NCBI GenBank assembly: GCA_903822975.1
Contig: CAIJRD010000002.1
Coordinates: forward strand, 124,001 to 188,000
Direction: 5' to 3'
Source of the DNA: an uncultured Sinobacteraceae bacterium
Lineage (GTDB): Bacteria; Pseudomonadota; Gammaproteobacteria; Nevskiales; Nevskiaceae
Length of the DNA: 64,000 nt
Positions 52,578 to 61,565 of the stretch are shown here, piece by piece. The notes beneath the pieces are model-generated. The model was given only the letters and a program-made list of their open reading frames with translations, did not search any database and was not told the DNA's origin. The translations under genes and the position numbers were made by a program. Numbering within the stretch: position 1 is the stretch's first letter; the number at the start of each line of letters is the position of its first letter.

Positions 52578-53611
52578 TTGCGTTCTGGACGACGCGCCGC
52601 AACGCGTATCCGGTCAGTGCTTATCGTGCGGCAACGTTGCGCTCGCAAGTGGAACGCGCCTGCCTGCATTTCTTCTACGAGGACTGGCTCGATCAGCGGC
52701 CCGAGCATTGGCAGCACCTGCCATCGGCCCTGCATATCTTCAGCGACATCGAGTTTCTGAGTGCGCAGGAGGCCAATCGCGCGGCGGCGTTGCACGGCGT
52801 GCTGAGCGGCGCGGGCAGTCGCGTGCTGAACCATCCACATCGCTCGTTGAAGCGGCTGGCGCTGCATCAAAAACTCCGCGCTGACGGCATCAACCAGTTC
52901 CGCTCCTTCGCCGTGGATGAAGTGGATCCGCGAGTCCTTCGATTCCCGGTGTTCCTGCGCGCTGCCAACGATCACCTGGGCGCGCGCAGCGGTCTGTTAA
53001 AAAATGCGGCCGAACTCGCTGAGGCCATCGCGTCCTCGCGTGCGCAGATCGAACGCGACGGCGACTGGATCGTCAGCGAATACTGCGAGACCGCCGATGC
53101 CTCCGGTCTGCGTCACAAATTCGCCGCGTTCAACATCGGCGGCGTCATCATTCCCAAACACTTGTTCTTCAGCAATGCCTGGTCGATCAAGGATCCGGAG
53201 CTGGATTCCGCCGCGCTGCTCGCGCGTGAACGCGACTATCTCGAGACGAATCCGCACCGCGCCTGGCTCGCCGATGTCTTCGCGCGCGCCGGCATCGAAT
53301 ATGGACGCATCGACTACAGCCTGGTCGGCGAGCAGTTGCAGGTCTGGGAAATCAACACCAATCCGATGGTGTTCCGTCAGGGCCAGTGGTGGAGCAATCG
53401 CGCCGCGCATCATCGGCTGGTGAATCGTGCGGTCGAGCGCGCATGGCAGTCGCTCGACGCATTGCAGCCAGTGCGCGGTCGCTGGCAATGGCAGCGGCTG
53501 CGCGCCTTTCCGGCAGTTGCCGAAAGCCTCGCGCGAGAATCGGTTAAGCATGCGCTGAGTCGACGGCGCGCCTGGTGGCGAGCGCTACGCAGACTGGGGC
53601 GCGCCGGCTAG
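52574..53611 (+). CDS. ATP-grasp-like protein of unknown function
   Basis: The 345-residue protein has features of an ATP-grasp ligase: a central RFPVFLRAANDHLG strand region, DGDWIVSEYCE, KFAAFNIGGVIIPKHLFFS and a C-terminal metal-binding block (YGRIDYSLVGEQLQVWEINTNP). In that block the D, E and N are placed like ATP-grasp magnesium ligands. The N-terminal third (SDIEFLSAQEANRAAALHG) would be the pre-ATP-grasp part. The tail is strongly basic. The start at 52574 overlaps the NTF2-like stop. The acceptor substrate is unknown. Confidence 0.72.
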   Translation: MIAFWTTRRNAYPVSAYRAATLRSQVERACLHFFYEDWLDQRPEHWQHLPSALHIFSDIEFLSAQEANRAAALHGVLSGAGSRVLNHPHRSLKRLALHQKLRADGINQFRSFAVDEVDPRVLRFPVFLRAANDHLGARSGLLKNAAELAEAIASSRAQIERDGDWIVSEYCETADASGLRHKFAAFNIGGVIIPKHLFFSNAWSIKDPELDSAALLARERDYLETNPHRAWLADVFARAGIEYGRIDYSLVGEQLQVWEINTNPMVFRQGQWWSNRAAHHRLVNRAVERAWQSLDALQPVRGRWQWQRLRAFPAVAESLARESVKHALSRRRAWWRALRRLGRAG

Positions 53612-53969
53612 TTCACATCCTTGCGTCGCCCACGGTGCCCGGTTTGTTTACGGTCATCCGACATAGAAGTGGATGCGTTCGCCACTGCAGAGTTGAATGA
53701 GGCGGCCAGGCATTCGCCAATACAGCGTTGAATGAAGCTGCCACGCATTCGCCACAGCGTATTCGCCGCCGCAGTTTGAACCAAGCGGTGCAAGCATTCG
53801 CCACTGCAGCTTGAACCAAGCGGAGCAGGCGTTCGCCCCTGCAGTTTGAACGACGCGATGCAGGCTCTCTCGACTGCAAGGTGAACGAAGCGCTGAATGG
53901 CCGACCAGGCGGCCGTACTGAGCGTCGAGGCTGCATCGCGAACCTGCAGCCGGCTGACTTTCGTGTGCC
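53612..53969. other. Repeat-filled intergenic region between the ATP-grasp-like gene and tex
   Basis: The 358 bases separate converging genes and are mostly occupied by the 35-bp repeat array. No gene is supported; open frames across it shift between copies because 35 is not a multiple of three. Confidence 0.8.
53676..53900. repeat. Degenerate 35-bp tandem repeat array, six copies plus a partial
   Basis: Units start at 53676, 53711, 53760, 53795, 53830 and 53865, with a 14-bp partial copy at 53746. Each begins close to CATTCGCCACTGCAG, continues TTGAACCAAGCG and ends GGTGCAGG, with 60-90 percent identity by eye. A central CTGCAG is kept in four of six. There are no spacers, so this is not a CRISPR array. 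Confidence 0.9.
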
Positions 53970-56324
53970 TTACTTACGCTTCAGCGCATCGGCCAAGGCG
54001 GCACCGAGCGAACCGGTGTTCGCAGCTGCGGCCTTGCCCGGTTTGGCGGAGCCGCCCGCCGCTGCCGACACACCCGCGCGTGCGCCGCGCGCAGCACCCG
54101 CGCCTTGCGGGGGGCTGGGATTGCCGCTGACCGCCGGTATCGTGCCGTCGTCGCGCTTCATCGACAAGGCGATCCGCTGACGCTTCGGATCGACATCGAC
54201 CACACGCACCTTGACGATCTGGCCGGCCTTGACGACCGCGTGCGGATCTTTGACGAAGCGGTCGGCCAGTTGCGACACATGCACCAGACCGTCCTGATGC
54301 ACGCCGATATCGACGAACGCGCCGAACGCGGCGACGTTGGTCACCGTGCCTTCGAGCATCATGCCGGGCTTCAGATCGACGATCGTGTTGATGCCCTCGG
54401 CGAAAGTGGCGGTGACGAATTCGGGTCGTGGATCGAGTCCGGGCTTTTCCAACTCGGCAAAAATATCGCGCACCGTCGGCAGGCCGAAGCGCGGATCGAC
54501 GAACTGTCGCGGATCGAGTGCCTTCAGGCTGCTGCCGTCGCTCATCAAGGTGCGCAGGTCGCGTCCGCAGGCGTCGACGATGCGCCGCGCCAGGTCGTAA
54601 GCCTCGGGATGCACTGCCGACGCATCGAGCGGCTCGGCGCCATCGCGGATGCGCAGGAAGCCGGCGCATTGTTCAAACGTTTTCGGCCCGAGACGCGCGA
54701 CCTCGAGCAGTTGTTTGCGCGTGCGGAACGCGCCATTGCGATCGCGATGAAACACGATCGATTCCGCCAGCGTGCTGCCGACGCCGGCGACACGCGCCAA
54801 CAGCGGTGCCGAGGCGGTATTCAGATCGACGCCGACTGCGTTGACTGCATCTTCGACCACGGCATCGAGCGATTTCGCCAGACGATACTGGTCGACGTCG
54901 TGCTGATACTGGCCAACACCGATTGACTTCGGATCGATCTTGACCAGTTCCGCCAGCGGATCTTGCAAGCGGCGTGCGATCGACACCGCGCCGCGTAGCG
55001 ATACGTCGAGATCGGGAAACTCATTGGCCGCCAGTTCGCTGGCCGAATACACCGAAGCCCCGGCCTCGCTGACGACCACCTTGCGCGGACGCGGCTCCGG
55101 CAATAGCGGCAACAGATCCGCCACCAGTTTCTCGGTCTCGCGGCTGGCGGTGCCGTTGCCGATGGCAATGAGGGCGATGTCGTGCTGCTTGATCAGACGC
55201 GCCAGTTCGATCTGTGCGCCGCGCGCATCGTTGCGCGGCTGGAACGGGTAGACCGTCGCCGTCTCCAGCAGCTTGCCGGTGCCGTCGACCACGGCGAGTT
55301 TGACGCCGGTGCGAATGCCGGGATCGACGCCGAGCGTTACCCGCGAACCGGCCGGCGCGGCGAGCAGCAGTGCCTTCAGATTGCGTGCAAACACCTCGAT
55401 CGCCTCGGCCTCCGCGCGCTGGCGCAGTTCCATCATCAGGTCGACCGACAGGTTCAGCGACAGCTTCACGCGCCAGGTCCAGCGCACCACGCTCATCAGC
55501 CAGGCATCTGCGGCGGTGCCATCGATACGGATGTCCTGGCTCGCGGCGATCATCCGCTCGACCGGCTTCCACGCCGAAACATCATCGGCATCGACTTCGA
55601 TGTCGAGACTCAGAATCTCCTCGTTGCGGCCGCGCATCATGGCCAGTGCGCGGTGGCCGGCGACCTTCGCCCAGGGTTCTTGATGATCGAAGTAGTCGGA
55701 GAACTTCGCACCGGCCTCCTGCTTGCCTTCGGCGACGCGCGCGCGCAGTACGCCGCGATCACGCAAGTACTGACGCAGGCTGCCCAGCAGGCGGGCGTCT
55801 TCGGCGAAGCGTTCCATCAGAATGTCGCGTGCGCCATCCAGGGCGGTTTTCGCATCGGCGACTTCTCCAACCACGAACGCCAGCGCCGCTTCCGGCGGAT
55901 TCTGGCTGCGATCGCTCAGCAGCAGATCCGCCAGCGGCTCGAGCCCGCGCTCCTTGGCGATCTCGGCGCGGGTGCGCCGTTTCGGCTTGTAGGGCAGGTA
56001 GAGATCCTCGATCTCGGACTTGGTGGTCGCCGCCAGCAGGCGTGCCTCCAGATCGGGTACCAGTTTGTCCTGGCTGCGGATCGAATCGATCACCGCGGCG
56101 CGTCGGTCTTCCAGTTCGCGCAGATAGCCGAGTCGTTCTTCGAGCTTGCGCAGCTGGGTATCGTCGAGTCCGCCGGTGATCTCCTTTCTGTAACGCGCAA
56201 TAAACGGAACCGTCGCGCCTTCGTCCAGCAAGGCCACCGCCGCCGCGACCTGCCGCACCTGCGCGGCGATTTCTCCGGCAATGGTGTGCTGGATCTGCAG
56301 TCGGACGGTTTCGGCGGTGGTCAT
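53970..56324 (-). CDS. tex: RNA-binding transcription accessory protein Tex
   Basis: The 784-residue protein has the Tex N-domain ([20 protein letters not shown]), a YqgF/RNase H-like domain ([19 protein letters not shown]) and helix-hairpin-helix repeats ([19 protein letters not shown]). A C-terminal S1 domain follows ([32 protein letters not shown]). It ends with a glycine/alanine-rich tail. The ATG at 56324 ([15 protein letters not shown]) is chosen; the frame stays open 145 codons upstream without Tex similarity. It binds RNA and affects transcription; many proteobacteria carry it as a single gene. Confidence 0.95.
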   Translation of the reverse strand: MTTAETVRLQIQHTIAGEIAAQVRQVAAAVALLDEGATVPFIARYRKEITGGLDDTQLRKLEERLGYLRELEDRRAAVIDSIRSQDKLVPDLEARLLAATTKSEIEDLYLPYKPKRRTRAEIAKERGLEPLADLLLSDRSQNPPEAALAFVVGEVADAKTALDGARDILMERFAEDARLLGSLRQYLRDRGVLRARVAEGKQEAGAKFSDYFDHQEPWAKVAGHRALAMMRGRNEEILSLDIEVDADDVSAWKPVERMIAASQDIRIDGTAADAWLMSVVRWTWRVKLSLNLSVDLMMELRQRAEAEAIEVFARNLKALLLAAPAGSRVTLGVDPGIRTGVKLAVVDGTGKLLETATVYPFQPRNDARGAQIELARLIKQHDIALIAIGNGTASRETEKLVADLLPLLPEPRPRKVVVSEAGASVYSASELAANEFPDLDVSLRGAVSIARRLQDPLAELVKIDPKSIGVGQYQHDVDQYRLAKSLDAVVEDAVNAVGVDLNTASAPLLARVAGVGSTLAESIVFHRDRNGAFRTRKQLLEVARLGPKTFEQCAGFLRIRDGAEPLDASAVHPEAYDLARRIVDACGRDLRTLMSDGSSLKALDPRQFVDPRFGLPTVRDIFAELEKPGLDPRPEFVTATFAEGINTIVDLKPGMMLEGTVTNVAAFGAFVDIGVHQDGLVHVSQLADRFVKDPHAVVKAGQIVKVRVVDVDPKRQRIALSMKRDDGTIPAVSGNPSPPQGAGAARGARAGVSAAAGGSAKPGKAAAANTGSLGAALADALKRK

Positions 56325-56873
56325 ACGGTCAATCTCGGGGCCGGGAAGGGCGGCCGCGGACGATAACGCCTGGGGCCGGCGAATCCAAGCGCGAGAACCG
56401 TGGATGCGGCCGCGCGGTGCCCACGCAGCACGCGCCGACCGGGGCCAGCGTGCTTGTTGCGCGCGGCGCAGATTTGCGTTCGCGGCGCCGAGGTTCGAGT
56501 CCCACGTCGAATTACGGCGAGCCGTCGACGGCGAGCTGGCGCGGAAACGGACCGCGCACTTCGGCTGGCAAACCGACTCCCTGCAATCGCGACTACAAAA
56601 AGTGAAGGCGCAGACGCTATTTAATTCGCAGCGAAATAAATCGGTAACTGTCTTGCAATAAACCGACGCCAGTATTGCGCTTCGATGTTTTGGGGAAGGC
56701 TGAAACATCGGGGTAGGGTCCAGGGGCAGACGGCGCCAGGCGCCGCACACCAAGTGCAAGCGAATGCTACGCCAAGCGAATTGGTGCGAGCGGGTGCTAC
56801 TGCGGCCCTTTGCCAGTCTTCAGCAGTACGACACGAATTGAACCACGCAGTGAATTGGTCTCGGGCAGTGCAG
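56325..56873. other. Divergent intergenic region between tex and the TpsB-like gene
   Basis: The 549 bases hold promoters for tex and for the six-gene operon. The first 270 are GC-rich and featureless. An AT-rich patch at 56595-56665 contains a 23-bp palindrome (listed separately). An in-frame upstream ATG (56685) for the TpsB-like gene is not preferred. Confidence 0.6.
56619..56641. promoter_or_regulatory. 23-bp near-perfect palindrome, candidate operator
   Basis: Arms ATTTAATTCGC (56619-56629) and GCGAAATAAAT (56631-56641) pair at 10 of 11 positions around a single A at 56630. It lies in the only AT-rich patch of the tex/TpsB-like gap, 233 bases before the TpsB-like ATG. Size and symmetry suit a dimeric regulator; its identity is unknown. 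Confidence 0.45.
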
Positions 56874-58484
56874 ATGTCGAAACGCAGCATGATCGCCCTG
56901 GGCCTCGCTTCGTGCGGCCTCTGCCTGGCTGCGGAGCCGATTGCGCCCACGCCGACGCCGACCGCCGCGCCGAGCACCAAAGTGGTCGCGCCAGTCTCGC
57001 ATCTCGATATTTGGGAGATCGACGTCGACGGCAATACCGTGCTCGATGAGGCCACCATCGACCGCGTCGTCGAGCCCTTCCTTGGGCCAGGACGCACACC
57101 GGATGATGTCGACGCCGCACGATCAGCACTCGAAGCGATTTATCGCGAGCGCGGCTACAAGACAGTTTCGGTGTCGATTCCCAAGCAGACGGTGCGCGAT
57201 GGCGTGATCACTTTGCAGGTCGATCAGGCGCCGGTCGGGCACTTGAACGTGATCGGCTCGAAGTATCACTCGATCGACCAGATCAAACTCGAAGCACCCT
57301 CGCTGGCCGAAGGCCAGGTGCCGGATTTCGATCAGGTTCAGCACGATCTGGTGGGCCTCAACCAGCAACCGGATCGCGTGGTGACGCCGGCGCTGAAGGC
57401 CGGGTCGCGACCGGGCACGGTCGATGTCGACCTGGTGGTGAAAGACAACCTGCCGCTGCACGGCAGCCTCGAATTGAACAACCAGCGCAGCCAGGACACC
57501 AGCGAGCTGCGCGCACTGGCCTCGCTGTCGTACGGCAACCTGTGGCAGCGCGGCCATAGCCTGTCGCTGTCGTTCCAGACCGCACCCGAGCGATTCAGCG
57601 ACGCGCGTGTGATCTACGGTTCTTACCTGGCACCGTTCCGCGACAGCCCCTGGAGCCTGCTGATCAGCGGCCTGCATTCGGGCAGCGACGTGTCGACGGT
57701 CGGTGGCACCGATGTCGTCGGCAAGGGCACCACGGTTGGTGCGCGCGCGGTTCTGGATATCCCAGCCAGCAGCGGTGCGTTCACCGTTACCGCGGGCGCC
57801 GACTACAAGCGCTACGACACCAAGATCGCGCTGGGTTCGGATCAGTTCGCAACACCGATCGAATACGTACCGTTCACGCTCGGCTTTTCGGCCTTGTTGC
57901 GGCGCGACTCTTCGATCACGCAAAGCGACTTCAGCCTGGTGTTCGCCTCGCCCAAGATCGGCAGCAGCAGTGCGGTTTATCAACTCAACCGGGCGGATGC
58001 GCGCGGACAATCGTTCTATATCCGCGAAAGCATTTCGCATACGCAGGAACTGCCTCTGGGCCTGCAGCTCGGCCTGCGCGCCAACAGCCAGTTGACCGAT
58101 CAACCGCTGATCTCGAACGAGCAGCTCAGCGCCGGCGGCTACAACACCGTGCGCGGCTACCTCGAAGCCGAAGCGCTTGGCGACTACGGCTTCGGTGGCA
58201 CGCTGGAACTGCGCAGCCCGTCGTTCGCCGATCACATCGGCTCGGTCAACACCGCGCAGGAGCTGCGTCTTTTCAGCTTCGTCGACGGCGCGCGCCTGCT
58301 GGTGCGCAGCCCGACGCCTGGGCAGCAATCCGAGTTCGACCTGCTCGGCATCGGCGTCGGTTTCAACGCGCGCCTGTTCAATTACTTCAACGGCAGCCTC
58401 GTCTGGTCCGAACCGGTGCTCGACGGCGTTGCCACCAAAGCCTGGAACAGCCGTCTGCTGTTCCGCGTCTGGACTTCCTTCTAG
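56874..58484 (+). CDS. TpsB/ShlB-type outer membrane transporter (POTRA + beta-barrel)
   Basis: The 536-residue protein has a signal peptide (MSKRSMIALGLASCGLCLAA). A ShlB-type POTRA domain follows (WEIDVDGNTVLDEATIDRV; LEAIYRERGYKTVSVSIP; GVITLQVDQAPVGHLNVIG), then a second POTRA-like segment and a barrel. The barrel includes the conserved GYNTVRGYLEAEALGDYG motif and ends in a phenylalanine (RVWTSF). Such proteins secrete a large TpsA partner or insert substrates across the outer membrane. No TpsA-like exoprotein gene is in the window; a DUF2341-LamG-ExbB gene begins ten bases downstream. Confidence 0.88.
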   Translation: MSKRSMIALGLASCGLCLAAEPIAPTPTPTAAPSTKVVAPVSHLDIWEIDVDGNTVLDEATIDRVVEPFLGPGRTPDDVDAARSALEAIYRERGYKTVSVSIPKQTVRDGVITLQVDQAPVGHLNVIGSKYHSIDQIKLEAPSLAEGQVPDFDQVQHDLVGLNQQPDRVVTPALKAGSRPGTVDVDLVVKDNLPLHGSLELNNQRSQDTSELRALASLSYGNLWQRGHSLSLSFQTAPERFSDARVIYGSYLAPFRDSPWSLLISGLHSGSDVSTVGGTDVVGKGTTVGARAVLDIPASSGAFTVTAGADYKRYDTKIALGSDQFATPIEYVPFTLGFSALLRRDSSITQSDFSLVFASPKIGSSSAVYQLNRADARGQSFYIRESISHTQELPLGLQLGLRANSQLTDQPLISNEQLSAGGYNTVRGYLEAEALGDYGFGGTLELRSPSFADHIGSVNTAQELRLFSFVDGARLLVRSPTPGQQSEFDLLGIGVGFNARLFNYFNGSLVWSEPVLDGVATKAWNSRLLFRVWTSF

Positions 58485-58494
58485 TGAGCACATC

Positions 58495-60366
58495 ATGAAC
58501 CCGTCAACGACCCGCTCTTCCAATCGCAACGCATCGCTGCTGGCGCGCTGGCTGTCGCGCCTGTTGCTGATCTGTAGCGCCGGCCTGGCGATGGCGCCGG
58601 CCTCGGCCTTCGCGTCCTGGTGGAATCACGATTGGTCTTACCGCAAGCAGATCACGCTCGATGCCAGCCCCAAGGGTGCGGCGATCGCCGGCGATCTCAA
58701 CGAAGTGCCGGTGCTGATTCGCCTGCACGATGGCGTGCTGAAATTCAGCGATCTGAACGCCGACGGTTCCGATCTGCGTTTCGTCGCCGACGACGACAAG
58801 ACGCCGCTGAAGTTCCACGTCGAGAAGTACGATTCGGTGTTCAACCTGGCCTTCGTCTGGGTGCAGGTGCCGGTGCTGAAGAGCGCGGCGCCGACCTCGA
58901 TCTGGATGTACTACGGCAACGCCAACGCCACCAACGCCAGCGATGCGCGCGGCACCTACGATGCAAATCAGACCTTGGTCTATCACTTCGGCGAGCGTGG
59001 TACGCCGCCGCAGGATTCGAGCAGCTTCGCCAACAATGCGCAGTCGCCGTTCGCGCTCGATGAAAGCGGCCTGATCGGTAACTCGGCGAAGTTCGACGGC
59101 AACAATGTGGTGACGCTGCCGTTGTCGTCTTCGCTGACGACCGCCGCCGCCGCGCCGAACACCTGGTCAGCCTGGATCAAGCCGACTGCCGAAGGCAGCG
59201 ACGCGGTGATCTACGCGCAGCACGACAGCGGTCGCAGCCTGCAGATCGGCCTGACCAAGGGTGCGGCCTACGTGTCCGTCAGCGGTGAAGCCGGTGCGCA
59301 GAGTTCGACGCCGTCGTCGCCGCTCAGCGCCGGCAGCTGGCATCACCTGGCCTTGCTGGCCACCGCCAGCGGGATGACGCTGTACGTCGATGGTCAGGCG
59401 GGGCAGACCCTGGCGCTGCCGATGCCGGCGCTGGCCGGCGGTGCGGTGCTCGGCGGCGACGTGTTGAATGCGGGTGCGCCGGTGCAGTCCGGATTCAAGG
59501 GTGAGATCGATGAACTGGAAATCGCCAAGGTCGCGCGCGATCCGGCGCTGATCAAATTGTTCGCCGGCAACCAGGGCACCGAAGACAAGCTGGTGCAGTT
59601 CGGCGGCGACGAAGCGCAGTCGACCTGGAGCTCGGGCTACTTCGGCATCATCATGAAGTCGGTCACGCTCGACGGCTGGGTCGTCATCGGCATCTTGTTC
59701 GCGATGGCGGTGACCTCGTGGATCGTGATGTATTCGAAGGGGTCTTACACCTCGCGCGTCAACCGCGCGAACGATCTGTTCACCGAACAGTTCCGCACGA
59801 TCAGCAACGACGTCACCAATCTCGAAAGCGCTCAGAAGATGACCGACGCCGAGCGCGCCAAGCTCGAAGAGTCGACGCTGCATCGGATGTATCAGGTCGG
59901 TCGCAAGGAAATCCTGCATCGCTTCCAGGTGCAGGGCCACAGCAGCGCGCTGTCGGCCGAATCGATCGAGTCGATCCGTGCCGCAATCGATGCAACCCTG
60001 GTGCGCGAGAACCAGCGCCTCAGCAAGAACATGGTGCTGTTGACCATCGCCATTTCCGGCGCACCGTTCCTCGGACTGCTCGGCACCGTGGTCGGCGTGA
60101 TGATCACCTTCGCGGCCATCGCCGCCGCCGGCGACGTCAACGTCAACGCCATCGCGCCCGGCATTTCGGCGGCACTGCTCGCCACCGTTGCCGGTATGGC
60201 GGTCGCGATCCCGGCGCTGTTTGGCTACAACTATCTGCTCGGCCGGGTGAAGGATATCCAGGCCAACATGACCGTGTTCGTCGATGAGTTCGTCACGCTG
60301 ATGGCCGAAATGTATCCGGCCTCGACCTACGCGCATCAGGCCAATCTGCGGAATCAGCAGCACTAG
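58495..60366 (+). CDS. DUF2341-LamG-ExbB fusion (proton channel with periplasmic lectin-like head)
   Basis: The 623-residue protein has a signal peptide (1-40). A DUF2341 domain (about 42-145: WWNHDWSYRKQITLDASP, FAFVWVQVPVL, IWMYYGNANATNASDARG) precedes a LamG/concanavalin A-like domain (about 160-350: LVYHFGERGTPPQDSS, WSAWIKP, WHHLALLATASGMTLYVDG, GEIDELEIAKVARDP). Then comes a MotA/TolQ/ExbB channel: TM1 about 394-412, TM2-TM3 about 511-580 with GAPFLGLLGTVVGVMITF. The ExbB topology (N-terminus outside) fits a periplasmic head. ExbD and a TonB-like gene follow, so it should power outer-membrane work. Glycan binding is inference from the LamG fold. Confidence 0.88.
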   Translation: MNPSTTRSSNRNASLLARWLSRLLLICSAGLAMAPASAFASWWNHDWSYRKQITLDASPKGAAIAGDLNEVPVLIRLHDGVLKFSDLNADGSDLRFVADDDKTPLKFHVEKYDSVFNLAFVWVQVPVLKSAAPTSIWMYYGNANATNASDARGTYDANQTLVYHFGERGTPPQDSSSFANNAQSPFALDESGLIGNSAKFDGNNVVTLPLSSSLTTAAAAPNTWSAWIKPTAEGSDAVIYAQHDSGRSLQIGLTKGAAYVSVSGEAGAQSSTPSSPLSAGSWHHLALLATASGMTLYVDGQAGQTLALPMPALAGGAVLGGDVLNAGAPVQSGFKGEIDELEIAKVARDPALIKLFAGNQGTEDKLVQFGGDEAQSTWSSGYFGIIMKSVTLDGWVVIGILFAMAVTSWIVMYSKGSYTSRVNRANDLFTEQFRTISNDVTNLESAQKMTDAERAKLEESTLHRMYQVGRKEILHRFQVQGHSSALSAESIESIRAAIDATLVRENQRLSKNMVLLTIAISGAPFLGLLGTVVGVMITFAAIAAAGDVNVNAIAPGISAALLATVAGMAVAIPALFGYNYLLGRVKDIQANMTVFVDEFVTLMAEMYPASTYAHQANLRNQQH

Positions 60367-60393
60367 TTTCGCAAGCCCAAGCCGGAGCGCGCC

Positions 60394-60795
60394 ATGCAAA
60401 TTCAGGAAGACAAGCCGTACGACGACATCAACATCACGCCGATGCTCGATCTGGCGTATGTGCTGCTGGTGATCTTCATCATCATGACCACCGCCGCGGT
60501 GCAGGGCATGAAGGTGAATCTGCCGAAGGCCTCCGATCAGCCGAGCCTGTCGAAGCCGAAAACGGTGGCAATCACCATCACCAACGACGGCAAGATCTTC
60601 ATGGACGCGATTCCGGTGACGATGGATGAGCTCGCCGATCGCCTGCGCGCGAAGAAAGCACAGATTCCGGACCTGCCGGTGGTGGTGCGCGGCGACGGCG
60701 CGACGCAGTACCAGAATGTCATCAACGTGCTGGCACTGCTGGGCCAGCTCGACATTACCCAGCTCGGGCTGGTCACGCAGAAGCTGGTCAAGTAA
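60394..60795 (+). CDS. ExbD/TolR-type biopolymer transport protein
   Basis: The 133-residue protein has one helix with the proton-relay aspartate (D19 in DINITPMLDLAYVLLVIFI) and a periplasmic domain (KTVAITITNDGKIFMDAIPV; VVVRGDGATQYQNVINVLAL). It is the partner of the preceding ExbB-type channel. Length and motif are typical. Confidence 0.93.
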   Translation: MQIQEDKPYDDINITPMLDLAYVLLVIFIIMTTAAVQGMKVNLPKASDQPSLSKPKTVAITITNDGKIFMDAIPVTMDELADRLRAKKAQIPDLPVVVRGDGATQYQNVINVLALLGQLDITQLGLVTQKLVK

Positions 60796-60801
60796 CGCGC
60801 C

Positions 60802-61491
60802 GTGGATCAGTCGCCGCAAGCCGTTGCCAACCGCCGCCGGGCGATCGTGATCGCGGTCGCCGTCGTGCTGCTGCTCGGCGCCGGCTGGGTGATCTACAAG
60901 ATCGTCAAGGGCTCGTCGGGTACGCCACGCAAACAGGTGCCGGACGTCGTGCAGCTGCGGCTGATCCAGCCGCCGCCACCGCCACCGCCGCCACCACCGC
61001 CGCCGCCGCAGCAGAAGATGGTCGAGCAGCCGAAGCTGAAAGAGCCAGAGTTCATGAAGCCGCTGGAAAACCAGCCGCCGAATCCGGCTCCAAAAACCGA
61101 AGCGCCGCCAGGACCGCCGGCGCTGGATGCCGCCGGCCAGGGTGCGGGCGATGCGTTCGGCCTCGAAGGCCGCCCCGGTGGTGGTGACTTCCTCGGCGGT
61201 GGCGGCGGTGGCGGCGGCAGCCGCTTCGGCTGGTACGTGACGATGCTGCAGCAGCATGCACAGGACGCGCTGCGGCGCCAGCCGAAGCTGCTCGGTGCGC
61301 GCTATCAGGTCTCGGTCGAACTGTGGCTCAACGGTGAGGGCGCACCGGAGCGCGTCGAGCTGCTGACCTCGTCGGGCAAGCCGGATGTCGATCGTCTGCT
61401 GAAAGAAAACCTGCGCGCGATGGCGAAGCTGTCGGAGCCGCCGCCGGCCGGCATGCAGCAGCCCATCGTCATGCGGGTGACCTCGTCGTGA
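60802..61491 (+). CDS. TonB-like energy transducer
   Basis: The 229-residue protein starts at a GTG six bases after the exbD stop. It has one N-terminal helix (AIVIAVAVVLLLGAGWVIY), a run of thirteen prolines, a proline/glutamate spacer and a glycine-rich linker (GGGDFLGGGGGGGGS). The C-terminal domain has a TonB-family pattern (RFGWYVTMLQQHAQDALRR; VSVELWLNGEGAPERVELL; GKPDVDRLLKENLRAM). It would carry ExbB/ExbD energy to an outer-membrane protein. The glycine linker replaces the usual KP repeats. Confidence 0.85.
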   Translation: MDQSPQAVANRRRAIVIAVAVVLLLGAGWVIYKIVKGSSGTPRKQVPDVVQLRLIQPPPPPPPPPPPPPQQKMVEQPKLKEPEFMKPLENQPPNPAPKTEAPPGPPALDAAGQGAGDAFGLEGRPGGGDFLGGGGGGGGSRFGWYVTMLQQHAQDALRRQPKLLGARYQVSVELWLNGEGAPERVELLTSSGKPDVDRLLKENLRAMAKLSEPPPAGMQQPIVMRVTSS

Positions 61492-61565
61492 GCCGCGCCT
61501 TCGCTTTCATCACAACCGCGAGCAGCGCCGCGGTTGCATCCGTACAACGTCGGGAGTTTCGAGTC

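Noticed and set aside
53676..53900. CRISPR-like array next to tex
   Set aside because: Units of 35 bp are directly adjacent with no unique spacers, are degenerate, and no cas genes are nearby.
56685..56873. 63-residue N-terminal extension of the TpsB-like protein
   Set aside because: The in-frame ATG at 56685 adds non-hydrophobic sequence ahead of a good signal peptide that begins at 56874, and it lies in the presumed promoter region.
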